A stretch of DNA of 64,000 bases, from the NCBI RefSeq assembly GCF_947503375.1, contig NZ_CANNDQ010000002.1, positions 540,473 through 604,472 on the forward strand, given 5' to 3'. This stretch comes from an uncultured Psychroserpens sp. Lineage in GTDB: Bacteria > Bacteroidota > Bacteroidia > Flavobacteriales > Flavobacteriaceae. Position 1 is the first letter of the stretch, and every line of letters begins with the position of its first letter. Of the stretch, positions 27,281-36,616 are shown one piece after another. The translations under genes were made by a program, and so were the position numbers. The notes beneath the pieces were generated by a model that saw nothing but the letters and a program-made list of their open reading frames with translations, was not told the DNA's origin and did not search any database.

Positions 27281-28129
27281 ATGGACTTCTATATCGTTAT
27301 TTCTGCTCATAATGAAGAAGGTTTTATTGCCAAAACATTACAATCCTTGGTAAAGCAAACACTTCTGCCAAAACGTGTAGTTGTGGTCAATGATAATTCA
27401 ACAGATGCAACAAAAACTATCGTTGAGGATTTCACTTCAAAATACAGTTGGATCTCACTGATAAATATTACCAGCAAAAATGAACATTTACCAGGCTCTA
27501 AAGTCATTAATGCTTTTTATAAAGGTTTTGAAACTCTAGACAGCAACTATCACATTATTTGCAAATTTGATGCTGATATCGTGTTACCCAATAATTACTT
27601 AGAACGTTTAAAAGTTATTTTTGAATCAGATAAAATCATAGGAATTGCTGGCGGTTTAGCATATGTTAAAGAAAATGACCAATGGGTTTATGAAAACATT
27701 TCCAATAAAGATCATGTACGTGGACCATTTAAAGCTTATAGCAAAAAATGCTTTGAACAAATTGGAGGCTTGAAACCTACTATAGGTTGGGATACAGTTG
27801 ACACTTTGCTTGCAAGATATTATGGCTGGAAAGTAGTAACTGATAAAGAATTGCATGTCAAACATCTCAAACCAACTGGTGAAAATTACAATGAAAATTC
27901 AAAATATTTTCAAGGTGAAGCACTTTATAAAATGCGGTATGGTTTTATGATCACATTACTGACCGCTATTAAAATGGCATATAATAAGCAACGCTTGGCT
28001 ATTTTGAAAAATTACTTAAAAGGTTATTTTAGAGCAAAACGAAACAATATAGCTCCAGTCGTTACTGTAAATCAAGGTAAATTCATTAGACAGTATAGAT
28101 GGAAAGGGATACTTGGTAAGCTCAACTAA
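27281..28129 (+). CDS. Family 2 glycosyltransferase
   Basis: The 282-residue protein has a GT-A nucleotide-sugar fold: ISAHNEEGFIAKTLQSL at the start, VVVNDNSTDAT near 35-45, and the metal-binding FDADIVLP near 93-100. A later region with GGLKPTIGWDTVDTLLARYYGW resembles the acceptor and catalytic part (ED-like position replaced by WDTVD). There are no membrane helices. The likely role is transfer of a sugar to a lipid or surface glycan. It is 63 bases after the methyltransferase, and converges with the nuclease gene, leaving only three bases between stops. Confidence 0.88.
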   Translation: MDFYIVISAHNEEGFIAKTLQSLVKQTLLPKRVVVVNDNSTDATKTIVEDFTSKYSWISLINITSKNEHLPGSKVINAFYKGFETLDSNYHIICKFDADIVLPNNYLERLKVIFESDKIIGIAGGLAYVKENDQWVYENISNKDHVRGPFKAYSKKCFEQIGGLKPTIGWDTVDTLLARYYGWKVVTDKELHVKHLKPTGENYNENSKYFQGEALYKMRYGFMITLLTAIKMAYNKQRLAILKNYLKGYFRAKRNNIAPVVTVNQGKFIRQYRWKGILGKLN

Positions 28130-28132
28130 ATT

Positions 28133-28942
28133 TCAATTAAAACTCCAATTTTTATAATCGTTAGAAGCTTCCAACTGGTCTTCAAGTTGATCTTCAAGTT
28201 GAGGAAAGAAGTCAATTCCTGTTAATTGTTCAATTTCATCTACAGAAACTACGTATTCGTAAAGTGGTTTATTAGAGTTTTCATGTGGCATTAAAAATGC
28301 AATCACTTTAGTCTTACCAGTATTATTATCAATAAGTACCTTATAAAATTGATTAGGCACACTGACCTTCTCTTCTCCAATAACTTTCATGTTTCCTTTC
28401 AAAACACCACCTGTTACGACGAAAACACCATTATACTTTCGAGCCCAATAACGAACTTTTTGTTCAAGCTTATTCCAAATACCAGAATTAAAATGATGTT
28501 CCTGAGGACTAATGTTACTGGTTAAAAATGTTTCGTCATGAGCAGCCTTACTATATTTTCGATCTCCTGCAGGGCACAAATGTCCACGATCATAACCTGA
28601 TTTTTTATAGTTCCGCCAATGGGCAGCTCCTGTTTTTACTGCTTTATCGATCTCAAAATACGGTCGCTGGAAATTAGTATTCGATAGGTGTGATCTTTTT
28701 AACTCATAAGCCACCCATTCGGCTTGTTCATGAGTTTCACTATATGATAACGAATAACCTTCGTGATGTATTATTTGATCTGTGGTACTAGTAGGCAAAA
28801 AATATTCGTTGGTATCTGTTTTAGTCGTTTTACCATTTTCTATTGTTTTATGAGTTTCCTTTTCAGTTAAAAAAAACTCATAACCAAAAACACCTATAAG
28901 TATTAAAATTGCAAGTAGTGTGTATAAAGAACGTCTCTTCAA
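28133..28942 (-). CDS. Membrane-anchored DNA/RNA non-specific endonuclease
   Basis: The protein has 269 residues. The signature YDRGHLCPAGDRKYS near 147 carries the catalytic His, and FLTSNISPQEHHFNSGIWNKLE (shown in two parts: FLTSNISPQ and FNSGIWNKLE) supplies the metal-binding Asn and Glu. These define the NUC1/Serratia nuclease family, which cuts DNA and RNA. An N-terminal hydrophobic helix (about 8-25) makes it exported or anchored. The start is TTG at 28942, two bases after the phosphatase stop, and no in-frame ATG occurs before the catalytic region. It is probably cotranscribed with the phosphatase. Confidence 0.92.
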   Translation of the reverse strand: MKRRSLYTLLAILILIGVFGYEFFLTEKETHKTIENGKTTKTDTNEYFLPTSTTDQIIHHEGYSLSYSETHEQAEWVAYELKRSHLSNTNFQRPYFEIDKAVKTGAAHWRNYKKSGYDRGHLCPAGDRKYSKAAHDETFLTSNISPQEHHFNSGIWNKLEQKVRYWARKYNGVFVVTGGVLKGNMKVIGEEKVSVPNQFYKVLIDNNTGKTKVIAFLMPHENSNKPLYEYVVSVDEIEQLTGIDFFPQLEDQLEDQLEASNDYKNWSFN

Positions 28943-28944
28943 AT

Positions 28945-30588
28945 CTAATCAATTACAAATTCTAATGGCTGTCCAGTAGCTCCATTAGGAAAACTGATTC
29001 CTAAAAGTGAGGAAATAGTAGGCGCAATATCAATAACTCGTGTTCGCTTAACAGTTTCTCCATTTGCTATGCCCTTTCCAAAAAACAAAAGCGGTACATG
29101 AGTATCATAATTGTACCCTGAATGGTGATCTGTGCCTGTTTGATTCCATTTGGTGTCTTTGAATACTTCAGGGTTAAATGTAAATAAAATGTCTCCAGAT
29201 CGTTTTTGATTATGGCCATTAAACAACAATAGCTCTTGGTATCCTGATGGTATTGGAAATAGATTAATTTCAGAAGTCATATATACATTACTTATTAGCT
29301 CATAGGTTAACAATTTACGTGATATGACACTCTTTACTTCTTGAAGATCGAGATTATGCGCCTCTATTTTTTGATGATCTATAAACACTTGATTATTTAT
29401 ACGACTTAGTGCTAGATCAGAAACCTTATAGGTCGTATATAATAATTCATTGATCTCTTTAAGCATAGCTGTTGAATCAAATAAACCTGACGGAATTCTA
29501 TTGTCTTTAAGATACGAAGGCACATGAGGCGCGCCATGATCTGCAGTTAAAAACACGGTATATTCACCTTTACCAACATAACTATCTAAAGCCTTGAATA
29601 AACGTTCTAGCTCTAGGTCTAATCGTAGGTATGTATCTTCAATTTCTTTAGAATTAGGCCCAAAATCATGGCCTACCTTATCAGTACTTGAATAGCTAAT
29701 AGTCAATACATCTGTAATATTATCTTTTCCTAACTGCTCATGTTCTATAGCTTTTAAGGTAAAATCTGTGGTAATACTATTTCCGTAAGGAGAATTTGCC
29801 ACCACGTGAAAACCATCATTATCATTCTTTAATTCAGCTAATCTATGAGGAAAGCTTGATTGCTTTTCGCCTTTTAAAATCCGCTCATATCTATTTGCAT
29901 CTGTTCCGCTTTCTTCATAAGAATTGATATCATATAATGCATCCCAAGTTTTAAAATAACTTTCAGCTACACCAGAATGATTAAACTCCTTTACCCAATC
30001 AGGTAATTCGTTCATATAAAAAGTGCTACTCATCCAATCGCCATTACCTCCATGATCATAATCCCACCAGTAAGCCGCATTAGCAGAATGACCTGCTGGT
30101 AAAATAGCACCTCTGTGTTTCACTGAAATCCCAATTGTTTTTCCTCTCATTTGCGTAAAAAGTCGGTTCTCATCGGCAAAAGTTGATCCTATCATGTGAA
30201 TTGGCGACTTCTTTCCATCTTTACTAGAGGTACCTACAGGTTCAACAGAATTATCTTCAACACAATTCACATTTCTATACAATGTTTTGTCAAACCAATC
30301 ATTACCAATTATACCATGATATTTAGGAGATGTTCCAGTAAAAATTGAAGCATGGCCAGGTCCAGTTTTGGTTGGAATATAATTAAAGTGATGATTTTTG
30401 CAATTGAATCCTTCATTGATCATACGCTTAAAACCGCCATCGCTGTACTTACTATAAAACCGAGTTAAATAATCATAACGCATCTGATCGACAACAATTC
30501 CTACGACCAATTTCGGATTTTCATTTTGTGATACCGATACTGTGGTTATAAAAAATAAGCTTAGTAAAGAAAAAATAGACTTTAGCAT
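28945..30588 (-). CDS. pafA: PafA-like alkaline phosphatase
   Basis: The protein has 547 residues with a signal peptide (MLKSIFSLLSLFFITTVSVSQ region). It has the alkaline phosphatase superfamily zinc sites: D34, nucleophile T75 in PTKTGPGHA, a DKVGHDFGP pair, TADHG, and a C-terminal DHHSG. N96 together with K157 and R159 (VKHRG) match the phosphate-binding residues of PafA phosphomonoesterases rather than nucleotide pyrophosphatases. PafA is the phosphate-insensitive periplasmic phosphatase of Bacteroidota. A -7-like TATTTTTG lies upstream at 30608-30615. It is followed two bases on by the nuclease. Confidence 0.92.
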   Translation of the reverse strand: MLKSIFSLLSLFFITTVSVSQNENPKLVVGIVVDQMRYDYLTRFYSKYSDGGFKRMINEGFNCKNHHFNYIPTKTGPGHASIFTGTSPKYHGIIGNDWFDKTLYRNVNCVEDNSVEPVGTSSKDGKKSPIHMIGSTFADENRLFTQMRGKTIGISVKHRGAILPAGHSANAAYWWDYDHGGNGDWMSSTFYMNELPDWVKEFNHSGVAESYFKTWDALYDINSYEESGTDANRYERILKGEKQSSFPHRLAELKNDNDGFHVVANSPYGNSITTDFTLKAIEHEQLGKDNITDVLTISYSSTDKVGHDFGPNSKEIEDTYLRLDLELERLFKALDSYVGKGEYTVFLTADHGAPHVPSYLKDNRIPSGLFDSTAMLKEINELLYTTYKVSDLALSRINNQVFIDHQKIEAHNLDLQEVKSVISRKLLTYELISNVYMTSEINLFPIPSGYQELLLFNGHNQKRSGDILFTFNPEVFKDTKWNQTGTDHHSGYNYDTHVPLLFFGKGIANGETVKRTRVIDIAPTISSLLGISFPNGATGQPLEFVID

Positions 30589-30693
30589 AATAAAATGTTT
30601 CTAGCTTCAAAAATACAGATTTTAATACATCATGCTTTAAAATTAAGGTTAAATAAGATTAGTTTTTTTACTTTAGCGTAATCAAATTTTACT

Positions 30694-31431
30694 ATGCAAT
30701 ACCTTACTAATATTGGCGCCTATTTTTTAATGATTGCAGAAATGTTTCGCAAGCCTACAAAATGGTCTGTGATGCGTATCTTGATCTTTAAGGATATCGA
30801 TGATCTTATCATTGGTTCATTAGGTATTGTTTCATTTATTTCATTTTTCGTAGGCGGTGTTGTAACGATACAAACAGCACTAAATATTAGTAACCCTTTA
30901 ATCCCTAAATACTTAGTTGGCTTTGCAACGAGACAATCTGTGATTTTAGAGTTTGCCCCAACTTTCATTTCAATAATCATGGCTGGAAAGGTAGGCTCTT
31001 TTATCACCTCTAGCATAGGCACCATGAGAGTTACAGAGCAGATTGATGCATTGGAAGTTATGGGTATCAATGCTATTAATTATCTTGTTTTTCCTAAGTT
31101 TATTGCATTAATGTTATATCCATTTGTTATCTCAATTGCAATGTTTTTAGGTGTTCTTGGCGGAATGGCTGCATGTGTATATGGAGGTTTCAGTACGCTT
31201 GAAGATTATATTATTGGAGTACAGACCGATTTTATTCCATTTCATGTCATTTATGCTTTCATAAAAACCTTCGTTTTTGCATTTTTGTTAGCTACAATTC
31301 CATCTTTCTACGGTTATTATATGAAAGGTGGTGCTCTAGAAGTTGGTAAAGCAAGTACAACTTCATTTGTTTGGACAAGTGTAATGATTATTTTATTGAA
31401 TTACATATTAACCTCAATGCTTTTAAGCTAA
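30694..31431 (+). CDS. mlaE: MlaE-type ABC transporter permease
   Basis: The protein has 245 residues with five to six helices. The conserved MlaE core is visible: QTALNISNPLIPKYLVGF, LEFAPTFISIIMAGKVGSFITSSIGTMRVTEQIDALEVMGIN (the EQIDALEVMG coupling motif), and later GGMAACVYGGF. It moves phospholipids between the membranes with MlaF. Start ATG at 30694; stop TAA overlaps the MlaF ATG by one base. No MCE-domain partner follows in the window. Confidence 0.95.
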   Translation: MQYLTNIGAYFLMIAEMFRKPTKWSVMRILIFKDIDDLIIGSLGIVSFISFFVGGVVTIQTALNISNPLIPKYLVGFATRQSVILEFAPTFISIIMAGKVGSFITSSIGTMRVTEQIDALEVMGINAINYLVFPKFIALMLYPFVISIAMFLGVLGGMAACVYGGFSTLEDYIIGVQTDFIPFHVIYAFIKTFVFAFLLATIPSFYGYYMKGGALEVGKASTTSFVWTSVMIILLNYILTSMLLS

Positions 31432-32198
31432 TGATCGAAGTTAAAGACATAGAAAAATCATTTGGTGAAGCTCATATTTTAAAAGGGATAAGCACCTCAT
31501 TTGAAAAAGGCAAAACCAGTTTAGTTATAGGACAAAGTGGTTCTGGAAAAACAGTATTCTTAAAATGCTTATTAGGCTTATTTACTCCTGAAGCTGGCAC
31601 GATTTCATATGATGGTAAGATCTATTCAAAGCTTACTGATGACGAAAAGCGTAATTTAAGAGCCGAAATGGGAATGGTTTTTCAAGGCAGTGCGCTTTTT
31701 GACTCTATGACCATAGCAGAAAATGTCATGTTTCCGTTGCGTATGTTTACTAAGCAAAGTAGAAGTGAAATGGAAGATCGTGTTGATTTCGTTTTAAAGC
31801 GTGTCAACTTAATTGATGCACATCATAAAATGCCAAGTGAAGCTTCTGGTGGCATGCAAAAACGTGTAGCTATTGCAAGAGCAATAGTTAACAATCCGAA
31901 ATATTTGTTTTGCGATGAACCAAATTCAGGATTAGATCCAAAAACCGCAATGGTGATTGATAATCTAATTCAAGAAATTACTGACGAATATAATATCACC
32001 ACTGTAATCAACTCACATGATATGAATTCGGTAATGGAAATTGGAGAGAAAATTGTATTTCTAAAAGATGGTTATAAAGCGTGGGAAGGTTCAAATAAGA
32101 ACATTTTTAAAACCGATAATGAAGCTGTAACTAACTTTGTTTACTCTTCAGAGTTATTTAAAAAAGTACGAAAAATGTACATTGAAGAGAACGAATAA
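31431..32198 (+). CDS. mlaF: MlaF-type ABC transporter ATPase
   Basis: The protein has 255 residues from the ATG at 31431, which overlaps the permease stop (TAATG). An in-frame TTG at 31371 would lie inside the permease, so I reject it. Walker A is GQSGSGKTVF, the signature is ASGGMQKRVAIARA, and Walker B is YLFCDEPNSGLDP; the switch His is in NSHDM. It powers MlaE in phospholipid traffic for outer-membrane asymmetry. It converges with the DUF389 gene with two bases between stops. Confidence 0.95.
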   Translation: MIEVKDIEKSFGEAHILKGISTSFEKGKTSLVIGQSGSGKTVFLKCLLGLFTPEAGTISYDGKIYSKLTDDEKRNLRAEMGMVFQGSALFDSMTIAENVMFPLRMFTKQSRSEMEDRVDFVLKRVNLIDAHHKMPSEASGGMQKRVAIARAIVNNPKYLFCDEPNSGLDPKTAMVIDNLIQEITDEYNITTVINSHDMNSVMEIGEKIVFLKDGYKAWEGSNKNIFKTDNEAVTNFVYSSELFKKVRKMYIEENE

Positions 32199-32200
32199 GC

Positions 32201-33676
32201 TTAATTCCTTTTAATTATAATCGTATCTGTTTTCAATTCTTTTTGCAACCATTCTTGCAATGCTCTTTCTCTAGCCAATACTATACTATCACTTAAAGCC
32301 ACCTTCCACCTAACATTAGCCACTGTAACTGTATCAATATTTATAAAATCTTTGGACTCTAACATTTCAGAATAACCAAAAAACTCTAGATCATTAAAAC
32401 GCACTTTAGCATCACGAGACAAGGTTGTAAACGACACTACTCTTTTTGTGTTTTTAGATTCAATTTGTTTGTTCAAATTGGTGATACTCTGTTCTAACTG
32501 CTCTACTTGTTTTTGAAGTCCAGATATAATCAAATCCTTTTGGTCTAAATCTCTAATTGCTCTATCATATGCATCTACAATTTTATCAAAACTTCTATTT
32601 TTATTACCTTTTATATCTAAAGTAAAATCTTTAATCTTATCGTAGTTTTTTATTTCATTATTCAAATCGGCTACTGTAGCTTCTGAAACTTCTCCATTAA
32701 AATATAAGGCAATTGTTTTCTCCTCATAATTTGGTGTTCCCTTTTGTAACCATAATTCATTATTATCTTCTATTTCAGTTTTCAAAAATCTATTATAATC
32801 ACTCTCAAACCCGCTTTGTCTAATAAAATTTATAAAAGTCCAAATTGCAGGAGCCATAACTAATAAAGCAACCACTGAAGCCAATTGAGCTGTGCGCTTT
32901 CTTCTTTTAGAGTTTGCATATTTCAGCATTGGAAAACGCAGTACTTTCAACACTATAAAGGTTGCCAAAGCTATAAAAATGGTGTTTATTGTAAACAAGT
33001 ACATTGCACCAACAAAAAACTCCCAGTTATGGGCTAAACCATAACCAGCTGTACACAAAGGTGGCATTAAAGCAGTAGCAATAGCCACACCAAAAATGAC
33101 AGAAGCAATGGTACCTTTCTTGGTTCTTGCTATAATGAGTGCTGCGCCGCCAAAAAAGGCAATAAGAACATCTCTAACATCTGGTTTAGTACGACCAAAA
33201 ATTTCATTAGTTTCTAGATCAGCTGTAGGAAAAAATTTAAAGAAAAGGTAAGCAGTTAATAAACTTAACACAATCATGGTCGCCAAATTTATCATTGATT
33301 TTTTTAGCGTATCAATATCATTAATTGCTATTGACAAGCCAACTCCTAGAATAGGTCCCATTAGAGGAGAAATTAACATGGCACCAATTACGACTGCTGG
33401 CGAATTTGCGTTTAAACCAACTGAAGCGACCATAATGGAGCATACCAAAATCCATGCCGTTGCGCCTTTAAATGGAATGTCATTTTTTATAGCTTGAACT
33501 GTTGCATCACGATCTGTATCGTCTCTAAAATCTAATAACTCGTTAAGAAACTTAGTGATACTTTGCCAAAGCCCTTCTGCATCTTTTCGAACTGCTTCTT
33601 TTGACTGTTCTACAGCTTTATCTTTATTTATTTGAGCTTCCTCTTCAGAAAAATTAAACTTACTCTCTTTACTCAT
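32201..33676 (-). CDS. DUF389 membrane protein
   Basis: The 491-residue protein has the DUF389 core of membrane helices with the pattern ATAWILVCSIMVASVGLN, SPAVVIGAMLISPLMGPILG and TALMPPLCTAGYG, about residues 70-270. A cytoplasmic N-terminus (1-60) is charged, and the C-terminal 220 residues form a soluble domain with a coiled coil near 385-410 (QVEQLEQSITNLNKQIES). The family has no agreed function. It is the last gene of a four-gene minus-strand unit, two bases from manC. Confidence 0.9.
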   Translation of the reverse strand: MSKESKFNFSEEEAQINKDKAVEQSKEAVRKDAEGLWQSITKFLNELLDFRDDTDRDATVQAIKNDIPFKGATAWILVCSIMVASVGLNANSPAVVIGAMLISPLMGPILGVGLSIAINDIDTLKKSMINLATMIVLSLLTAYLFFKFFPTADLETNEIFGRTKPDVRDVLIAFFGGAALIIARTKKGTIASVIFGVAIATALMPPLCTAGYGLAHNWEFFVGAMYLFTINTIFIALATFIVLKVLRFPMLKYANSKRRKRTAQLASVVALLVMAPAIWTFINFIRQSGFESDYNRFLKTEIEDNNELWLQKGTPNYEEKTIALYFNGEVSEATVADLNNEIKNYDKIKDFTLDIKGNKNRSFDKIVDAYDRAIRDLDQKDLIISGLQKQVEQLEQSITNLNKQIESKNTKRVVSFTTLSRDAKVRFNDLEFFGYSEMLESKDFINIDTVTVANVRWKVALSDSIVLARERALQEWLQKELKTDTIIIKRN

Positions 33677-33678
33677 AA

Positions 33679-34758
33679 TTATCCGTAATGTTCGCCAAAC
33701 TTATCTTTAACTTTTTGGAGCACTTTTTTAATGTCTTGCTCCTTTGTCTTTGGAAAGATAAGCAAAACTTCGTCTTTATCTACAATTATATAATCGTGTA
33801 AACCATCAACAACTACAATTTTATCGTTCTTAGTACGAATCATATTGCCTGAAGCATCATCTGTTAAGGTTCTAGAATTCACAACAGCATTATTACTTTC
33901 ATCCTTATCAAGTTTATCGTACAAACTCCCCCAAGTTCCAAGGTCATTCCAATCAAAAGTGGCAGGAAGTACATATACATTGTGAGATGATTCCATGATA
34001 GCATAATCTACAGATATATTTTCTGCTTTTCCATAATTATCTCTTACAAAATCATCTTCAAAATCTGTATTATAGACCTCAATACCTTTTTCAAAAAGAC
34101 GATATAATTCAGGTTGATTATTCTTGTATGCATTTACAACACTATTTACGCTCCAAATGAATATACCTGCATTCCAAAGGAAATTACCTTGTACTATAAA
34201 CTGTTTAGCTGTTTCATAATCTGGTTTTTCTCTAAATTGAGCTACAGTTTTGATGGCTGAGTTTGATAGTTTATCATACTCAATATAGCCGTAACCAGTA
34301 TTAGGAAATGTAGGTTGAATTCCTAAAGTCATTAATGCATCATTTTGAGCGCAAAAGTTAAATGCGTGTTGCACATTATCTGTAAAGGCTTGTTCATCTT
34401 CAATCCAATGGTCGCTTGGTGCAACAATCATAACTGCATCTTTATTCTCTTTTTGAATTTTTAGTGCTGCATATAAAATACAGGGCGCGGTATTTCGCAT
34501 GGCTGGTTCTAAAACAACTTGTCGCTTTGTGACTTCAGGTATCTGTTCAAATACTAGATTATTATAGCGTTCATTGGTTAAAATGAAAATATTCTCTTTA
34601 GGAATTAAATTTGCCAATCTATTAAATGTTTTTTGAATCAATGTATCTCCAGTTCCAAGCATATCATGAAACTGCTTCGGAAAATCTTGAGTACTAACTG
34701 GCCAAAATCGTGATCCTACTCCTCCTGCCATTAATATGGCGTAATAATTTCTATTCAT
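33679..34758 (-). CDS. manC: Mannose-1-phosphate guanylyltransferase
   Basis: The 359-residue protein makes GDP-mannose from mannose-1-phosphate and GTP. The pyrophosphorylase signature AILMAGGVGSRFWPVST is at the N-terminus with FPKQF just after; APSDHW and FREKPDYETA, the latter the catalytic Lys region, follow in order. It lacks the C-terminal isomerase domain of bifunctional ManC, so it is the single-function form. GDP-mannose feeds glycan and surface-polysaccharide synthesis. It lies one base after the SprT-like gene and two before DUF389. Confidence 0.95.
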   Translation of the reverse strand: MNRNYYAILMAGGVGSRFWPVSTQDFPKQFHDMLGTGDTLIQKTFNRLANLIPKENIFILTNERYNNLVFEQIPEVTKRQVVLEPAMRNTAPCILYAALKIQKENKDAVMIVAPSDHWIEDEQAFTDNVQHAFNFCAQNDALMTLGIQPTFPNTGYGYIEYDKLSNSAIKTVAQFREKPDYETAKQFIVQGNFLWNAGIFIWSVNSVVNAYKNNQPELYRLFEKGIEVYNTDFEDDFVRDNYGKAENISVDYAIMESSHNVYVLPATFDWNDLGTWGSLYDKLDKDESNNAVVNSRTLTDDASGNMIRTKNDKIVVVDGLHDYIIVDKDEVLLIFPKTKEQDIKKVLQKVKDKFGEHYG

Positions 34759-34759
34759 T

Positions 34760-35359
34760 TTAATTATTTAATAGTTCTACCTCTGCATTTGGATTGAATA
34801 AATACAGTTTTCCCGTTTTCAATTCAACGCATTCAAAACGCTTAACGCGTCTATTGCCTTTTTTAAAAACTTTTCCATTGTATAATTTAAAATCACTTCC
34901 AAAAGGGACTTCAAAAATATAGGTTTTATCGTTAGGTTCATCAAATTGTTTTAAAGCTAATGCTAGTTGGGCATCTGAATCACTGCTAGCTTTAGGATTT
35001 TTAAAGTGTCTTGCTAATAATGGCAATAGGTTTTCAGGAAATATCTCTGGGTTTAAAAAAGGCAGCATCAAATGTTGAAATGTTCGCTTCCACTCTATTC
35101 CGTGAGGTTTTATGTGCTTTCCAAATGATTTATACGCTTCAAAATGTGAAACCTCATGTATTAATGTTATTAAAAAGCGGTAGCTATTTAAATTAGAGTT
35201 TACTGTGATTTGATGTTTTCCATTAGGCAATCTTCTATAATCTCCATGTCTTGTTTTACGTTCCTGTTTGATCTTAACAACAAGATGATCATATTTTAGC
35301 AGCTCTAAAACTTGAGGAATGGCTTTTTCTGGTATAAATGCTTGAAGTGTTTGTTGCAT
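34760..35359 (-). CDS. SprT-like zinc protein
   Basis: The 199-residue protein has the metallopeptidase-like motif LIHEVSHFEAYKSFG near 85-99, with a downstream HGIEWKRTFQ that fits the third metal ligand, as in SprT/Spartan-type domains. Human Spartan repairs DNA-protein crosslinks, but bacterial SprT function is unclear. The C-terminal third is beta-like and basic (KKGNRRVKRFECVEL). It is 18 bases downstream of the bestrophin gene and one base before manC. Confidence 0.88.
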   Translation of the reverse strand: MQQTLQAFIPEKAIPQVLELLKYDHLVVKIKQERKTRHGDYRRLPNGKHQITVNSNLNSYRFLITLIHEVSHFEAYKSFGKHIKPHGIEWKRTFQHLMLPFLNPEIFPENLLPLLARHFKNPKASSDSDAQLALALKQFDEPNDKTYIFEVPFGSDFKLYNGKVFKKGNRRVKRFECVELKTGKLYLFNPNAEVELLNN

Positions 35360-35377
35360 GAAACAAAGCTAATATAA

Positions 35378-36394
35378 TCAGTACAAAATATTATCTTTTG
35401 GTTGTTCGTTTTCTGGCAAATTCTTTTCATCGAGTATATCACGCAAATCTATTTCAATGGTTTTACATAATGCAGTCATTGGCACATCATTAATTCGACC
35501 TTCAAAAGGATCTTCACTATTATCACCAATGCTTTCCATAGTAGCGAAAATCCAAGAAATTAAAACAGAAAAAGGAATCATTAAGAACACATACCAAGGC
35601 TCGATCGTTCCAACTGTAGCCATTGAGTCATCTTCAAAAATGTCTAACAGTCCAAATGGCAAAAGCAAAATGAAAATCCATGTGAATACTTTTGAGAAAT
35701 AACCATATTGTCTTGGAAATGGTGTGTTTTTTATACGTTCACACTTTCCTTGTAAGTTGTAGAACTCTTCTATACAAGATTGTAATTGATCTTCTTGAAA
35801 ACCGTCAATATAGTCATTGGCTCTACACGCTTTTATATCTAAGCCTTGATTTTTCACTAAATGTGTTGCTGGATTGACACGTGTTTCTAGGTCTTCATAC
35901 TCGGTTTGATTGACCAAACCTATTGCGGCATTACAAGAGATGTTACGCTCTCCATGCCTATCAAACAACGCTTCAACTGCTTTGTTTTCTTTAATAGTCC
36001 AAGGTTTAGGTTGGCGTAATTGAATACGCAAGGCATTTATCCAAGCCACATGTCTATGTATCAATTTGGCATGCAGCTTTTTGTTTTCTTCAGCATTATT
36101 AGTTTCTATAAAACTAATGACATGAACTGCCCAAGTACGACTATAATTAACAATCCCTCCCCAAATTTTTCTCGCTTCCCAAAAACGATCATAACTCTGG
36201 CTATTCTTAAAACCAATATAAAATGCAACAGCAATACCAATAACACTTAAAGGCTGAAATGGGATATCAATAAAACTCCATCCCAAATAGTAATAAGCAC
36301 AAAAAATCACACCTGCATATACAGTAAATAAAATTAAATTTTTCCATGAATAACGTAAAATAAGTCCCCATCCTATATTTCTTTTTATATACAT
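35378..36394 (-). CDS. Bestrophin-family ion channel
   Basis: The 338-residue protein has four hydrophobic helices: about 20-35, 40-58, 235-255 and 268-288. The family marker FKNSQSYDRFWEARKIWGGI near 63-82 matches bacterial bestrophin/UPF0187 proteins, which form pentameric cation or anion channels with a helical cytoplasmic domain. Its start codon at 36394 is preceded by 221 bases without a clear promoter. It heads the bestrophin-SprT-manC-DUF389 run. Confidence 0.92.
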   Translation of the reverse strand: MYIKRNIGWGLILRYSWKNLILFTVYAGVIFCAYYYLGWSFIDIPFQPLSVIGIAVAFYIGFKNSQSYDRFWEARKIWGGIVNYSRTWAVHVISFIETNNAEENKKLHAKLIHRHVAWINALRIQLRQPKPWTIKENKAVEALFDRHGERNISCNAAIGLVNQTEYEDLETRVNPATHLVKNQGLDIKACRANDYIDGFQEDQLQSCIEEFYNLQGKCERIKNTPFPRQYGYFSKVFTWIFILLLPFGLLDIFEDDSMATVGTIEPWYVFLMIPFSVLISWIFATMESIGDNSEDPFEGRINDVPMTALCKTIEIDLRDILDEKNLPENEQPKDNILY

Positions 36395-36573
36395 AAATCA
36401 ATTGTGTTTGTTCGTCTTTAAAAATAAGCATTTTTGACTCACCATTAATTGTTAAAATGTATTAGCTTTCGGAAATATATTCAATAAGTTTTAGCTGTGA
36501 GCATCTTGTTAGGTCAAAGTGTTGTGCTTTATGATTACTAATTTTCATCTTCTAATTAGCAAATAAAACAAAT

Positions 36574-36601
36574 TACCCTTTGATTAAAAATTCAAAGGGT
36601 A
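36574..36601 (-). terminator. Terminator of the DUF4349 gene
   Basis: TACCCTTTGA and TCAAAGGGTA form a 10-bp stem, 16 bases beyond the stop on the minus strand, with an A/T-rich loop. The T-run on the minus strand is short. Confidence 0.6.
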
Positions 36602-36616
36602 TTCATAATATGTGGA

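Noticed and set aside
31371..31430. Upstream TTG start for the MlaF-type ATPase
   Set aside because: It lies inside the permease gene; the ATG at 31431 overlaps the permease stop in the usual TAATG form and begins at the family's normal N-terminus.
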